A stretch of DNA of 64,000 nt from JACPFJ01 sp036504875 (GCA_036504875.1 DASXUK010000063.1:1-64000); one strand, 5' to 3'; positions 54,527 through 63,440 are shown, numbered from the stretch's first letter. Numbers and translations are program-made. Notes: generated by a model from the sequence alone, not told the origin.

Positions 54527-55483
54527 ATGGCGAGCCAATTTTATCTTGAATTCGAAAAACCGATCGTTGAATTGGAAAAAAAGATCGACGAACTGCACCT
54601 GTTATCCAATAGCGGCCTGGATATCAAGGCTGATGTTGCCACCCTGGAAAGCCGCGTGGAAGAGATGCGCGAGAGTATCTTCTCCAACCTCTCCCGCTGG
54701 CAAACCGCCCAGGTGGCGCGCCACATCAACCGTCCCTTCACGCTGGATTACATCAACCTGATGTTTACAGATTTTACCGAGTTGCATGGCGATCGTAATT
54801 ATGGCGATGACCACGCCATTGTCGGTGGGCTGGCTCGTTTTGACGGTCAGCCGGTAATGGTTATCGGCCACCAGAAAGGGCGCGATACCAAGGAAAAGGT
54901 CTACCGCAATTTTGGAATGCCCAACCCGGAAGGCTATCGCAAGGCGCTGCGTCTGATGAAGATGGCCGAACAGTTCAAACTGCCGGTGATCACCTTTGTC
55001 GATACCCCCGGCGCCTATCCCGGAATCGGCGCCGAAGAGCGCGGCCAGGCCGAAGCAATTGCCCGCAACCTGCGCGAGATGGCCAGCCTGCGCACACCGA
55101 TTATTGTCTGCATAACCGGCGAAGGCGGTTCAGGCGGCGCGTTGGCCATTGCAGTTGGCGACAAAATCCTCATGCTAGAGCACTCGGTGTACGCAGTTAT
55201 CTCACCGGAAGGCTGCGCCGCCATCCTCTGGTCAGACGGCACCAAAGGCGAACAAGCTGCCGAAGCTCTCAAACCGACTGCCAAGGATATCATTAAGTTG
55301 GGCGTCATCGATGAAATCATCAAAGAGCCGATAGGCGGCGCCCACCGCAATCCCGAGGCAACAGCCGGCAACCTGAAAGAGGCGATTGCCCGTAATCTGG
55401 CTGAACTGAATAAATTATCCGGCGAAGAACTGGTTGAGCAGCGCTACCAGAAATTTCGGGCCATGACGCGCTGCGCTGAATAA
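54527..55483 (+). CDS. accA: Acetyl-CoA carboxylase carboxyltransferase alpha subunit
   Basis: Makes malonyl-CoA for fatty acid synthesis together with AccD, which is not in the window. 318 residues: an N-terminal coiled coil (ELEKKIDELHLLSNSGLDI), then FVDTPGAYPGIGAEERGQ and ITGEGGSGGALAIAVGD, the crotonase-fold CoA site. The start follows TTGAGGTG. The usual dnaE-accA neighbourhood is kept despite the inserted repeat. A terminator follows. Confidence 0.96.
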   Translation: MASQFYLEFEKPIVELEKKIDELHLLSNSGLDIKADVATLESRVEEMRESIFSNLSRWQTAQVARHINRPFTLDYINLMFTDFTELHGDRNYGDDHAIVGGLARFDGQPVMVIGHQKGRDTKEKVYRNFGMPNPEGYRKALRLMKMAEQFKLPVITFVDTPGAYPGIGAEERGQAEAIARNLREMASLRTPIIVCITGEGGSGGALAIAVGDKILMLEHSVYAVISPEGCAAILWSDGTKGEQAAEALKPTAKDIIKLGVIDEIIKEPIGGAHRNPEATAGNLKEAIARNLAELNKLSGEELVEQRYQKFRAMTRCAE

Positions 55484-55505
55484 CAGAACACAGATACGGA
55501 ACCAT

Positions 55506-55540
55506 AAAAGGGTCGGGATATTCTCGGCCCTTTTGCTTTT
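55506..55540 (+). terminator. accA terminator
   Basis: AAAAGGGTCGGGA pairs with TTCTCGGCCCTTTT (one G-T pair and slight mispairs), then TTTTGCTTTT. It lies 22 nt after the stop. Confidence 0.8.
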
Positions 55541-55627
55541 CTGATGATTCATATTGCGCTTCCTTGACCAACCCGGTTGTTGTGCTACCTTTGATCCATT
55601 GGCTAAATACTTCAAAAGGAGATAGCT

Positions 55628-55984
55628 ATGGGTACGGTCACTAAATACTTCAATCTATTCGGTCTTGCCATTATTACCATCAGTCTTTCAGCATCTGCTA
55701 CTAATGCCCTGGCAGTCCAGGAGAGCTCGAAAAATCTGCAGGTCCTGAACAAGGGCATGTCCAAAGATGAGCTCAAACAGACTATGCAAACCATGAGCCA
55801 GGGCCTGGGTGTTAGCTGCGAACACTGCCACGACCCCAATGACATGGCCAAAGATACCCCTCAAAAAAGACAAGCTCGTGAAATGATATTGATGATCGGG
55901 CAGGTCAACAAGGAATACATGAAAAAATACAACACCAAATTAAGCTGTTACACCTGTCATCATGGGAGCAAACGTCCCAAGTAA
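55628..55984 (+). CDS. Small dihaem c-type cytochrome (photosynthetic reaction-centre cytochrome-like)
   Basis: 118 residues with a signal peptide (MGTVTKYFNLFGLAIITISL, cleavage likely after ALA) and two haem-binding sites, CEHCH and CYTCH. The spacing and the N-terminal LNKGMSKDELKQTMQTMSQ segment resemble the reaction-centre cytochrome c subunit family, of which short forms occur in Geobacter relatives. It is a periplasmic electron carrier. An AAAAGGAG site stands 6 nt before the ATG. It stands alone, after the accA terminator. Confidence 0.85.
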   Translation: MGTVTKYFNLFGLAIITISLSASATNALAVQESSKNLQVLNKGMSKDELKQTMQTMSQGLGVSCEHCHDPNDMAKDTPQKRQAREMILMIGQVNKEYMKKYNTKLSCYTCHHGSKRPK

Positions 55985-56297
55985 AAAGAAGATGAAACTT
56001 GCTAGCTGAGTGGTGAACGGCTAAGCCGAGCAACAAACAACATGGCTGCAAGGCCTGCTGTTTAGAGTCCCAAACCCTCAACCGCCTCCCTACGGTTGGA
56101 ATTATACCGCTGTGTTTGCATTTTGGTCCCTCTCAAATAGATCACTTTTCCTCCTCAAGCTGCCTTCAATTCTTTAAACACATTCGTATAACGAAAAGAA
56201 TCAAGCGCAAATCGTTTTGGAACATGGCCCTGCGGTTGACATATCGCTTCCATTGTTGCACGATGATCAAGTTATAAACCTGAAAGGAAATCAACTA
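55985..56297. other. 313-nt gap with possible gene relic
   Basis: No ORF of size or ribosome site is convincing. On the minus strand a 34-codon frame (about 56259 to 56157) ends DSFRYTNVFKELKAA, followed by AGGAGG and a GTG that opens a 26-codon frame. This looks like fragments of a lost mobile element or toxin-antitoxin-like pair, but I could not name it. Confidence 0.3.
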
Positions 56298-57179
56298 ATG
56301 CTAGAACGCTTGCAAAAACTAATTTCTGCTGCCGGTGTTACCTCTCGCCGGGCCGCTGAAGAATTGATCAAAGGCGGTCGTGTAACCGTCAATGGCGCTG
56401 TAATAACCGAACTGGGCAGCAAGGCTGATTCGGCCATTGATAGAATTACCGTGGATGGCAAGCTGCTTAGCTTCAACAACAAAAACATCTACATCCTGCT
56501 TAACAAGCCGGTTGGTTACATCACAGCCTTAAAGGACACGCAGGGGAGACCGCTGGTGACCGACCTGCTAAAGGAAATCAAAGAGCGGGTCTATCCGGTC
56601 GGTCGTCTGGATTATAATACCGAGGGGCTGTTGTTGTTGACCAACGATGGCGAATGGGCCAACCGGCTGATGCACCCCCGCCATGAGGTGGAGAAGGAAT
56701 ATTTCGTGCGGGTGCGCGGGAATGCCTCTCCGGAACAGTTGAAGCGTTTAAGGGAAGGTGTCGAACTTGAGGATGGCAAAACCGCTCCGGCCGCAGTTCG
56801 GCTGGTCAAGGAAGGCGAGCAAAACGATTGGATTTCAGTAGCCATACACGAGGGGCGCAACCGTCAGGTACGCCGTATGTGCGATGAGGTCGGGCTTTCA
56901 GTGGTGCGGCTTAGAAGGGTCCGTTACGGCAGCTTGTCGATGGGAAGCCTGAGACATGGGCAATTCAGATTTCTCAGCGAGGCCGAGGTTGGCGAATTGG
57001 GCGGGGCACAGCCTGCGCCGGCAACTACAAAAAAAACAGCCATAGTAAAAAATGAAATAACAGGAAAACAGGAATCAATACCTAACTCTCACAGAGCTCA
57101 CAGAGCCCAGGGAGCAAAAGCCAAACCTGTTGCTGGCAAAAGACGAATAACTCCAAGTAGGAGAACAACTCCGAAGTAG
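56298..57179 (+). CDS. rluB: 23S rRNA pseudouridine synthase (RluB/RsuA family)
   Basis: 293 residues. N-terminal S4 domain (LQKLISAAGVTSRRAAEELI), then the catalytic block VGRLDYNTEGLLLLTND with the active-site Asp, and HEGRNRQVRRMCDEVGL. It converts a uridine to pseudouridine in large-subunit rRNA, probably U2605 by analogy. The start at 56298 follows AAAGGAAA; an earlier ATG at 56217 is not supported. The C-terminal 55 residues are a basic, low-complexity tail in which the DNA around 57087-57110 has tandem CACAGAG units, as if a repeat had been drawn into the coding sequence. Confidence 0.92.
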   Translation: MLERLQKLISAAGVTSRRAAEELIKGGRVTVNGAVITELGSKADSAIDRITVDGKLLSFNNKNIYILLNKPVGYITALKDTQGRPLVTDLLKEIKERVYPVGRLDYNTEGLLLLTNDGEWANRLMHPRHEVEKEYFVRVRGNASPEQLKRLREGVELEDGKTAPAAVRLVKEGEQNDWISVAIHEGRNRQVRRMCDEVGLSVVRLRRVRYGSLSMGSLRHGQFRFLSEAEVGELGGAQPAPATTKKTAIVKNEITGKQESIPNSHRAHRAQGAKAKPVAGKRRITPSRRTTPK

Positions 57180-57213
57180 TGTTTTCTCTGCCTGCGCTTT
57201 GAAAACCGCTAAA

Positions 57214-57591
57214 TCATCTCTTGTTCCTTGCCTTCTTCAAGGACTCCTGAAACAGCTCTGGAGTAAAGCCCTTCATTATGACTTCGTCTTTGCCGGTGCC
57301 GATGACAATGACCGGTACTGACTGACTGCCATATTTGCCGGTCAGCTCCGCCATCGCCTTATCATCCTGCTCTACATCCCTATTTATAAAAGGAATATTG
57401 TTCCGGGTCAGATATTCCTTGGCTGCAGTGCAGTGTGGACACCAGGAGACTGTATAGGCGGTGATTTGTGGATATTTTTTAGATTCTTTTGCCTTGGCAG
57501 GATCAAGTTTGCTCTGTGGAGGCCCTACTGCCAGACCGGTTGCTGCGGTCAGGCACAGCATGGCTAATATGGAGATAATTTTTAGTTTCAT
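57214..57591 (-). CDS. Secreted glutaredoxin-like protein
   Basis: 125 residues: a signal peptide (MKLKIISILAMLCLTAATG, cleavage near GLA), then a thioredoxin-fold domain with the CxxC site SWCPHCTAAKEYLTRNNIPF and the cis-proline loop SQSVPVIVIG. It probably works in periplasmic thiol exchange. Its ATG directly follows the stop of the upstream PDZ gene (TAG-ATG), so both belong to one transcript. Confidence 0.85.
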   Translation of the reverse strand: MKLKIISILAMLCLTAATGLAVGPPQSKLDPAKAKESKKYPQITAYTVSWCPHCTAAKEYLTRNNIPFINRDVEQDDKAMAELTGKYGSQSVPVIVIGTGKDEVIMKGFTPELFQESLKKARNKR

Positions 57592-57963
57592 CTATTTTTC
57601 CTTTGGTGGAATCATTGCAATCTGGCGGCGGGTCAACGTGAAAGTTTGCAGCCGGTCGTCATTCTCCCGCTTAATCTTTATTACCACCTGTGTCCCTGCC
57701 ACGCCGCGCAATCTCCTGTTCACCATGCTACGAAAATCGCTGCCCTGCGTGGCTTTGCCATCAATGTTAGTGATAATATCCCCGACGCGGATCCCGGCCA
57801 GATGTGCCGGCCCTCCGTTCACCAACTGAACAATCCTGATGCGACCGTCAGCAAGAGCTGTTCCGTCAATACCCACCCCGCCGAAGTTTGTCTCGCTGTT
57901 GGCTGCTTGGGCCGCAGTTGCCAGATGACAAATCAATAATAACAGCATCAGCATTAATTTCAT
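57592..57963 (-). CDS. Small secreted PDZ-domain protein
   Basis: 123 residues: signal peptide (MKLMLMLLLLICHLATAAQA), then a PDZ-like domain with VNGGPAHLAGIRVGDIIT and the glycine-rich peptide-binding turn FGGVGI. No protease domain is attached, so it is a stand-alone binding module in the periplasm. It is coupled to the glutaredoxin-like gene, suggesting that the two act together, perhaps in envelope protein quality control; this is inference. Confidence 0.8.
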   Translation of the reverse strand: MKLMLMLLLLICHLATAAQAANSETNFGGVGIDGTALADGRIRIVQLVNGGPAHLAGIRVGDIITNIDGKATQGSDFRSMVNRRLRGVAGTQVVIKIKRENDDRLQTFTLTRRQIAMIPPKEK

Positions 57964-58077
57964 GGCAGATTTGTACCACAGCGGCCTTGGTCAGGTCAAA
58001 TTTACAAGCTGCTTGCACCTCATCGTTAATGCACGTATCATTTATTATTGTAAATGCAAGTTGAGGGGGCTTACACA

Positions 58078-59457
58078 ATGAGAACGAGGATCAAGGATCT
58101 GCTGACCTGCGCCGGCACCGGCCAGGAGTATGAAATTGCCGGGTGGGTCCGCTCGACGCGCGCATCCAAGGAAGTGGTGTTTATTACCCTGAACGACGGC
58201 TCAAACCTCGCCGGCATCCAGGTAGTAGCTGATAAAAGCCTGCCCAATTTCCTTGAGGTCGGAAAAATCGGCACCGGAGCGGCGCTGCGAGTAACCGGTA
58301 AGTTGGTTGAGTCGCCGGCGGCCGGACAGGCGCGTGAAATTTCAGCTACGCTGATAAATATCATCGGCGATGCTGATGAAAATTATCCCTTGCAGAAGAA
58401 ACGGCATTCATTTGAGTTTTTACGTACGCTGGCCCACCTGCGGCCAAGATCCAATACCTTCGGGGCAGTCTTTAGACTGCGCTCGCGGCTGGCCCAGGCA
58501 GTGCACCGTTTCTTCAGCGAGCAGGGTTTTTTGTATGTCCACACCCCGATTATAACTGCCAGCGATTGCGAGGGGGCCGGCGAACTGTTCCGCGTTTCAA
58601 CCCTGGATGCCGCTGCTCCACCGCTGGTGGACGGACAACCGGACTTCAGCCAGGATTTCTTCGGCCAGAAGACCGGTTTAACGGTTAGCGGACAACTGGA
58701 AGGCGAACTGTTTGCAATGGCCTTCTCGGATATCTATACCTTTGGCCCCACCTTCCGGGCCGAAAACTCCAATACCCCCCGCCATGCCGCTGAATTCTGG
58801 ATGATCGAACCGGAAATGGCCTTTGCCAATCTGGCCGACGACGCCGACCTGGCCGAGAACTTCGTGCGTTATCTCTGCCGCTTCGCATTGGAAGAATGCA
58901 GTGAGGACATGGCCTTCTTCGACAAGCACATTGACAACGGGCTGCTGGAACGGATCAGAAAGGTGGCCGAGGCCGATTTTGCTCGAATCGAGTACACCGA
59001 AGCGATTGAACGCCTCAAAAACTCCGGGGTAACGTTCACTTATCCGGTCGAATGGGGGCTGGATCTGCAGACCGAGCATGAACGTTTTATTACTGAACAG
59101 ATTGTTGGCGGACCAGCCTTTATTCTGAACTACCCCAAAGATATCAAAGCCTTCTACATGCGAAGCAACAACGATAATAAAACCGTCGCGGCCATGGACC
59201 TGCTGGTGCCAAAGGTTGGTGAGATCATTGGCGGCAGCCAGCGCGAGGAGCGCCTGGATCTGCTTGATGCGCGCATGGAAGAGCTGGGAATTGCCAAGGA
59301 TCCGCTCTGGTGGTACCTGGACAGCCGCCGGTGGGGGAGCTGTCCGCATGCCGGTTTCGGACTTGGTTTTGAGCGGCTGGTCATGTACTTGTCCGGCATG
59401 GAAAATATCCGCGACGTGATCCCGTTCCCGCGCACGCCGCGTCATGCCGAATTTTAG
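58078..59457 (+). CDS. asnS: Asparaginyl-tRNA synthetase
   Basis: Class IIb synthetase, 459 residues. N-terminal OB anticodon domain (AGWVRSTRASKEVVFITLND), catalytic motif 2 FGPTFRAENSNTPRHAAEFW and motif 3 GFGLGFERLVMYLSG. Motif 1 lies in SDCEGAGELFRVSTL. The start at 58078 follows GAGGGGG; an ATG at 58054 is rejected by length. Divergent from the PDZ/glutaredoxin pair. The coding sequence ends inside an ACACAGAG-like repeat fragment (59460-59475). Confidence 0.95.
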   Translation: MRTRIKDLLTCAGTGQEYEIAGWVRSTRASKEVVFITLNDGSNLAGIQVVADKSLPNFLEVGKIGTGAALRVTGKLVESPAAGQAREISATLINIIGDADENYPLQKKRHSFEFLRTLAHLRPRSNTFGAVFRLRSRLAQAVHRFFSEQGFLYVHTPIITASDCEGAGELFRVSTLDAAAPPLVDGQPDFSQDFFGQKTGLTVSGQLEGELFAMAFSDIYTFGPTFRAENSNTPRHAAEFWMIEPEMAFANLADDADLAENFVRYLCRFALEECSEDMAFFDKHIDNGLLERIRKVAEADFARIEYTEAIERLKNSGVTFTYPVEWGLDLQTEHERFITEQIVGGPAFILNYPKDIKAFYMRSNNDNKTVAAMDLLVPKVGEIIGGSQREERLDLLDARMEELGIAKDPLWWYLDSRRWGSCPHAGFGLGFERLVMYLSGMENIRDVIPFPRTPRHAEF

Positions 59458-59494
59458 AGAACACAGAGATAAAATAGCTATAATAAGTGGGCTT

Positions 59495-59776
59495 ATGTTC
59501 ATCTACTGCCTCGAACTACATCTCTCCCTCCCTTCTCATTCCCTCAAGGAAAAGCGCGGGATTGTAAAAAGCATCCTCAGCCGGGCCCGCAATCGCTTTA
59601 ATGTAGGTTGTGCCGAGGTAGATCGTCAGGAGAATGCCGGCCATGCAATACTTGCCTTTGTGACGGTCAGCCCCAACAAACCGCTGGCAAGAAAAACCCT
59701 GGAAACCCTGGAAAACTGGGTCTATGAAGATTGGCCGGATGTGGAAATTAGCGCGGCTGATATTTCCGAAGTTTGA
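59495..59776 (+). CDS. DUF503 protein
   Basis: A 93-residue protein of the DUF503 family (YlxP-like). It begins MFIYCLELHLSLPSHSLKEK, the standard start with the conserved SLKEKR helix, and has VGCAEVDRQENAGHA in the middle. Members lie near rbfA and ribosome genes, and a role in RNA or translation is suspected but unproven. The start at 59495 gives the family length; an earlier ATG at 59444 overlaps asnS and is rejected. It is 38 nt after asnS. Confidence 0.85.
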   Translation: MFIYCLELHLSLPSHSLKEKRGIVKSILSRARNRFNVGCAEVDRQENAGHAILAFVTVSPNKPLARKTLETLENWVYEDWPDVEISAADISEV

Positions 59777-59906
59777 GTTTTGCTCAGGCCTGCGCAAAGA
59801 ACACTTTTATTGACACCCCTAACCATAAAGGCTATATTTAAATTTTATTTTCAATCACTTACGCGTTGGCAGCGTAAAAATCCACCAGTAAAGCCATCGA
59901 TATCCT

Positions 59907-62366
59907 ATGCTGGATCACAGCGTCAGTAACAAAGAACAGAATACGCCCAACCACCTGAGCAAGCTGATCTCAGGCCTGCTCGATTCCATCGTGAGAAGGT
60001 TTTCCAATCCACTAACAGCGCGTCGCAACCGGTTTATCCTCCTCGTTACCACTGCCATGCTTCTGACATTCTTCGTGCTACCCAATCATCATTTTTCCTC
60101 GGTGGTTTTCAAGCCGGGTGACATCGCTACCTCCGATATACGCGCCACCCAGGATTACCTGGTAGAAGACCGCGCCCTGACGGAACAACGCCGCCGGGAG
60201 GCTGCCAACAATGCCCCGGTAATTTATAATCTTAATGATCGAGTTCCATCCTACATTGCTGATAAATTTGAACATGCCCTATACACGATTCACAAGGAAC
60301 GCTCTACAGAAACAGCCCCAAAAACAGCCGAGGGCTGGCGCAGGCTTCTCAGCCCGTTGTTGGATACAGAGCTCAGCGAATCAGAGACCCGCGCCCTGAC
60401 CCGCATAAAATCAGACAAGGCTTTTCTGGCGGATCTAGCCAGGTTATTGGACGAACTGTATCAACGCAAGATTGTGCTGGACGGAAAGGTACTTCAAACT
60501 GATTTCAGGCGCGGGATAGAGATCCTTGACAGCAATGGCCGCATGATCGGCAGCGGTGATTCAAAGATGGACTATATCGAAATCAGTGAGGCGCGCAAGC
60601 TGGTCAATGACTGGCGCTTTTCCGGTTTGGCTGACCCCTCCGATTCCCGTAACATATCAACGGTGATATCCCGCATTCTGTTGCCGAACCTCTTCTTCAG
60701 CAGTGAGGTTTCTGAATCACGCTCCAAAATCGCCAGTGAGGCGGTCCGCCCGGTTCTTTTCAAGGTGCAAAAAGGGGAGATGATTGTACGGGTCGGGGAG
60801 CGGATCAGCCCTGAACAATCGCAGAAACTGCTTACCATTTTCCAGGAGAATAGCGCCGGTAACCGGTTCTGGGGCGCGCTGGGCATTTTTACCCTTATCC
60901 TGGTGCTGTTTTACTTCCCCTATCGTTTTGCCTGCAAGAACATCCGCAAATTCAATCCCAGCAACAAAGATATCCTGATCATATCCCTGTTGATTACCGG
61001 CAGTTTCTTTATCTTCAAGACTGCGATGTTGATTTCACACAACATCGGTCCGGTTTTTCCGAACGTGGAAAGTAATAATTACTATTATCTTTTCCCGTTT
61101 GCAGCCGGCGCCATGATCGTCAGAGTCTTCATAAACTCCGAGGTAGCCCTGGTTTACTGCGCCATACTGGCACCGCTTCTGGGGATCATGTTTGACAACA
61201 GCATGTTTGTTGTAATCTATGCCCTGCTGGGAGGCATTGTCGGCGCCCATGGCATGCGGCAATGCTCTGACCGCGGCGCCATTTACTCTGCCGGAATCAA
61301 GGTTTCGGTAGTCAACCTGGCCATGGCGCTGTCATTTCAGACCTTCAACAACAATCTATTAAGCATGCAGTCCCTGTACATCGCTTTTTTTGCGGTGGTA
61401 GGGGGCGTTTTGAACGCCGGGTTCGTCTCGGGCTTCATCCCGGTTATAGAGGCACTCTTCCACTACACCACCGATATCAAGCTGCTGGAACTGGCCAATC
61501 TGAATTCCCCGCTTCTGCGCGACCTGATGGTGCGTGCTCCAGGAACCTATCACCACAGTGTGGTAGTGGGCAATCTGGTTGAAGCGGCGGCTGAATCGAT
61601 CAATGCCAATCCTTTGTTGGCGCGCGTAGCAGCCTATTATCATGACATAGGCAAGATCTCCAAATCGCATTACTTCATCGAGAATCAGGCTGGGGAGGAA
61701 AACCGTCACGATAAGCTGACCCCCAGTATGAGCGCCTTGATTCTTATCTCACACATCAAGGAAGGGGCTGAACAGGCCCGCGAAAAGCGCCTGGGACAAC
61801 CAATCATCGATATCATCCGTCAACATCATGGCACCGGACTGATCAAGTACTTTTACGATCGCGCTAAAACCCAGGCCGAGCTTAGTGGCCAAACGGTCGA
61901 GGAAAAGGATTTTCGGTATCCCGGACCCAAACCGCAGACCCGTGAGGCAGGGATCGTAATGCTGGCCGATTGCGTGGAGGCAGCTTCACGCACCCTTGTA
62001 AACCCGACCCCGGATCGAATCCAGGGCACGGTTCAAAAGATCATCAATAACATTTTTATCGACGGGCAGTTGGATGAGTGCGAACTGACTCTGAAAAACC
62101 TGCATGAAATCGCCAAGAGCTTTAACCGCATCCTGAACGGGATCTTTCATCAACGTATTGATTACTCAGAGCCGGTCTATAAAAGCAATCCAGGTAAAAA
62201 ATCAGTGCCTGTTGATCAAAAGGCTACTAATGATCAGACCAAACCTGTCAATGGGGGCAAAAAGAGTGCAGATACTGCTGAACAACCGCCAGAGAAGGCA
62301 CCGGATCGAGAGCAAGCAGCTAAAAAAAGTAGCGGCGAAGATCTTAAGCGACTTGGGATGTCCTGA
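59907..62366 (+). CDS. pgpH: 7TM-HD domain protein, c-di-AMP phosphodiesterase (PgpH-type)
   Basis: 819 residues: an N-terminal membrane helix, a periplasmic 7TMR-HDED domain, about seven membrane helices (residues about 310-520), and a cytosolic HD domain with AYYHDIGKISKSHYFIE and QHHGTGLIKYF. Known family members cut c-di-AMP. The tail (about 750-800) is low-complexity and basic. The block pgpH-ybeY-dgkA/PAP2 is the usual context of this family, which supports the call. It overlaps ybeY by about 100 nt. No diadenylate cyclase is in the window. Confidence 0.92.
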   Translation: MLDHSVSNKEQNTPNHLSKLISGLLDSIVRRFSNPLTARRNRFILLVTTAMLLTFFVLPNHHFSSVVFKPGDIATSDIRATQDYLVEDRALTEQRRREAANNAPVIYNLNDRVPSYIADKFEHALYTIHKERSTETAPKTAEGWRRLLSPLLDTELSESETRALTRIKSDKAFLADLARLLDELYQRKIVLDGKVLQTDFRRGIEILDSNGRMIGSGDSKMDYIEISEARKLVNDWRFSGLADPSDSRNISTVISRILLPNLFFSSEVSESRSKIASEAVRPVLFKVQKGEMIVRVGERISPEQSQKLLTIFQENSAGNRFWGALGIFTLILVLFYFPYRFACKNIRKFNPSNKDILIISLLITGSFFIFKTAMLISHNIGPVFPNVESNNYYYLFPFAAGAMIVRVFINSEVALVYCAILAPLLGIMFDNSMFVVIYALLGGIVGAHGMRQCSDRGAIYSAGIKVSVVNLAMALSFQTFNNNLLSMQSLYIAFFAVVGGVLNAGFVSGFIPVIEALFHYTTDIKLLELANLNSPLLRDLMVRAPGTYHHSVVVGNLVEAAAESINANPLLARVAAYYHDIGKISKSHYFIENQAGEENRHDKLTPSMSALILISHIKEGAEQAREKRLGQPIIDIIRQHHGTGLIKYFYDRAKTQAELSGQTVEEKDFRYPGPKPQTREAGIVMLADCVEAASRTLVNPTPDRIQGTVQKIINNIFIDGQLDECELTLKNLHEIAKSFNRILNGIFHQRIDYSEPVYKSNPGKKSVPVDQKATNDQTKPVNGGKKSADTAEQPPEKAPDREQAAKKSSGEDLKRLGMS

Positions 62367-62736
62367 CGAGACCGAATTATCGGTTTCCATTGTCGGTGAC
62401 ACCGCTATACGCCGTATTAACCGTGATTATCTGTCCAAAGATCGCCCCACAAATGTCATCTCCTTTTCGTTACAGGAGGGGGATTGGGGTGATATCAGTC
62501 CGCATGCTTTAGGCGATGTCGTAATTTCAGCCGATACAGCTGCCAGAGAGGCAGAAGCTGGAGACAGTGCCACTTTCGAACGAGTCTGTTTTCTGCTTAT
62601 GCACGGCATACTGCACCTATGTGGTTATGACCACGAACGAAGCGGTGAGGCTGAGGCGAGAAAAATGGAACAAAAGGAGCGAGAGCTATTCAGGATTCTG
62701 AAGAAGGAAGGGTTGTTAAGCCCGACCGGTTCATAG
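62266..62736 (+). CDS. ybeY: Endoribonuclease / rRNA maturation factor YbeY
   Basis: A zinc-dependent RNase for 16S 3' processing and quality control. 156 residues from GTG at 62266 with a GGGGGC site upstream; ATG at 62251 is an alternative and would add five residues. Family pattern: VQILLNNRQRRHRIE, then SKDRPTNVISFSLQEG, and the zinc motif LMHGILHLCGYDHERSG. The N-terminal third overlaps the end of pgpH in another frame. Confidence 0.94.
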   Translation: MQILLNNRQRRHRIESKQLKKVAAKILSDLGCPDETELSVSIVGDTAIRRINRDYLSKDRPTNVISFSLQEGDWGDISPHALGDVVISADTAAREAEAGDSATFERVCFLLMHGILHLCGYDHERSGEAEARKMEQKERELFRILKKEGLLSPTGS

Positions 62737-62792
62737 ACTCGGTTAACTGCGCCATCGAGGGTATCATCCACGCGGTTCGTTCCGAAAAGCAC

Positions 62793-63425
62793 ATGCGAAA
62801 CCATTTCATCTCGGCCGCTGCGGTTCTTTTGCTGGCGCTTTTATTGCGGATAAAGCCCATGGAATTCGCCCTGCTGGCCCTTTCCATTCTATTCGTGCTA
62901 TTTGCGGAACTGATCAACACTGCGGTAGAGAGAGTGGTAGATCTGGTCTCGCCCGGTTATCATCCTTTGGCCAAGATTGCCAAAGATACGGCCGCCGGTG
63001 GCGTTCTGGTGGCGGCCATCGGGGCGGCCATCATGGGTTACATGGTCTTGGCAGGTTATATCTTCCCCCTTTATGGAAAGGCACTCACCATGTTAGGCGC
63101 ACCATCCGATCTAGGTACCGTTGTATCTATCCTGATCGTCACCATTGTCGTGATCATGTTAAAAAGCATGACCGGCAAAGGGAGTCCGCTGCATGGCGGG
63201 CTGCCCAGCGGACATGCTGCGATCGCCTTTTCAATCGCCACTGCAGTCTCTATGAACACCCAAAATCCGCTGGCATCTTTACTCTCTATCGCTTTGGCCA
63301 TAATGGTAAGTCATTCAAGGCTTTTGATGCGGATTCATACCATGGGCGAGGTAGTACTGGGTTCTTTTTTAGGGGCTATGATCACCTTTACTGTTCTGCT
63401 TTTATTTAAATTTTTCAATGCTTGA
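62793..63425 (+). CDS. Diacylglycerol/undecaprenol kinase-PAP2 phosphatase fusion
   Basis: Two membrane enzymes in one chain. The first half matches the DgkA-type kinase (MRNHF start of a membrane helix; ELINTAVERVVDLVSPGYHP; AKIAKDTAAGGVLVAAIG). The second is a PAP2 phosphatase with GGLPSGHAAIAFSIA and SHSRLLMRIHTMGEV. It probably recycles undecaprenol/undecaprenyl phosphate. The start shown is the first ATG. The kinase homology, however, begins about 25 codons earlier (KPDRFIDSVNCAIEGI from 62718) in frame, where there is no ATG, GTG or TTG: the codon expected to start is GTT at 62715. The true start is therefore uncertain. Confidence 0.82.
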   Translation: MRNHFISAAAVLLLALLLRIKPMEFALLALSILFVLFAELINTAVERVVDLVSPGYHPLAKIAKDTAAGGVLVAAIGAAIMGYMVLAGYIFPLYGKALTMLGAPSDLGTVVSILIVTIVVIMLKSMTGKGSPLHGGLPSGHAAIAFSIATAVSMNTQNPLASLLSIALAIMVSHSRLLMRIHTMGEVVLGSFLGAMITFTVLLLFKFFNA

Positions 63426-63440
63426 TGGAGGTCGGTAAAG

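Noticed and set aside
58678..59502. 274-codon minus-strand ORF over asnS
   Set aside because: Antisense frame; asnS motifs are complete on the plus strand.
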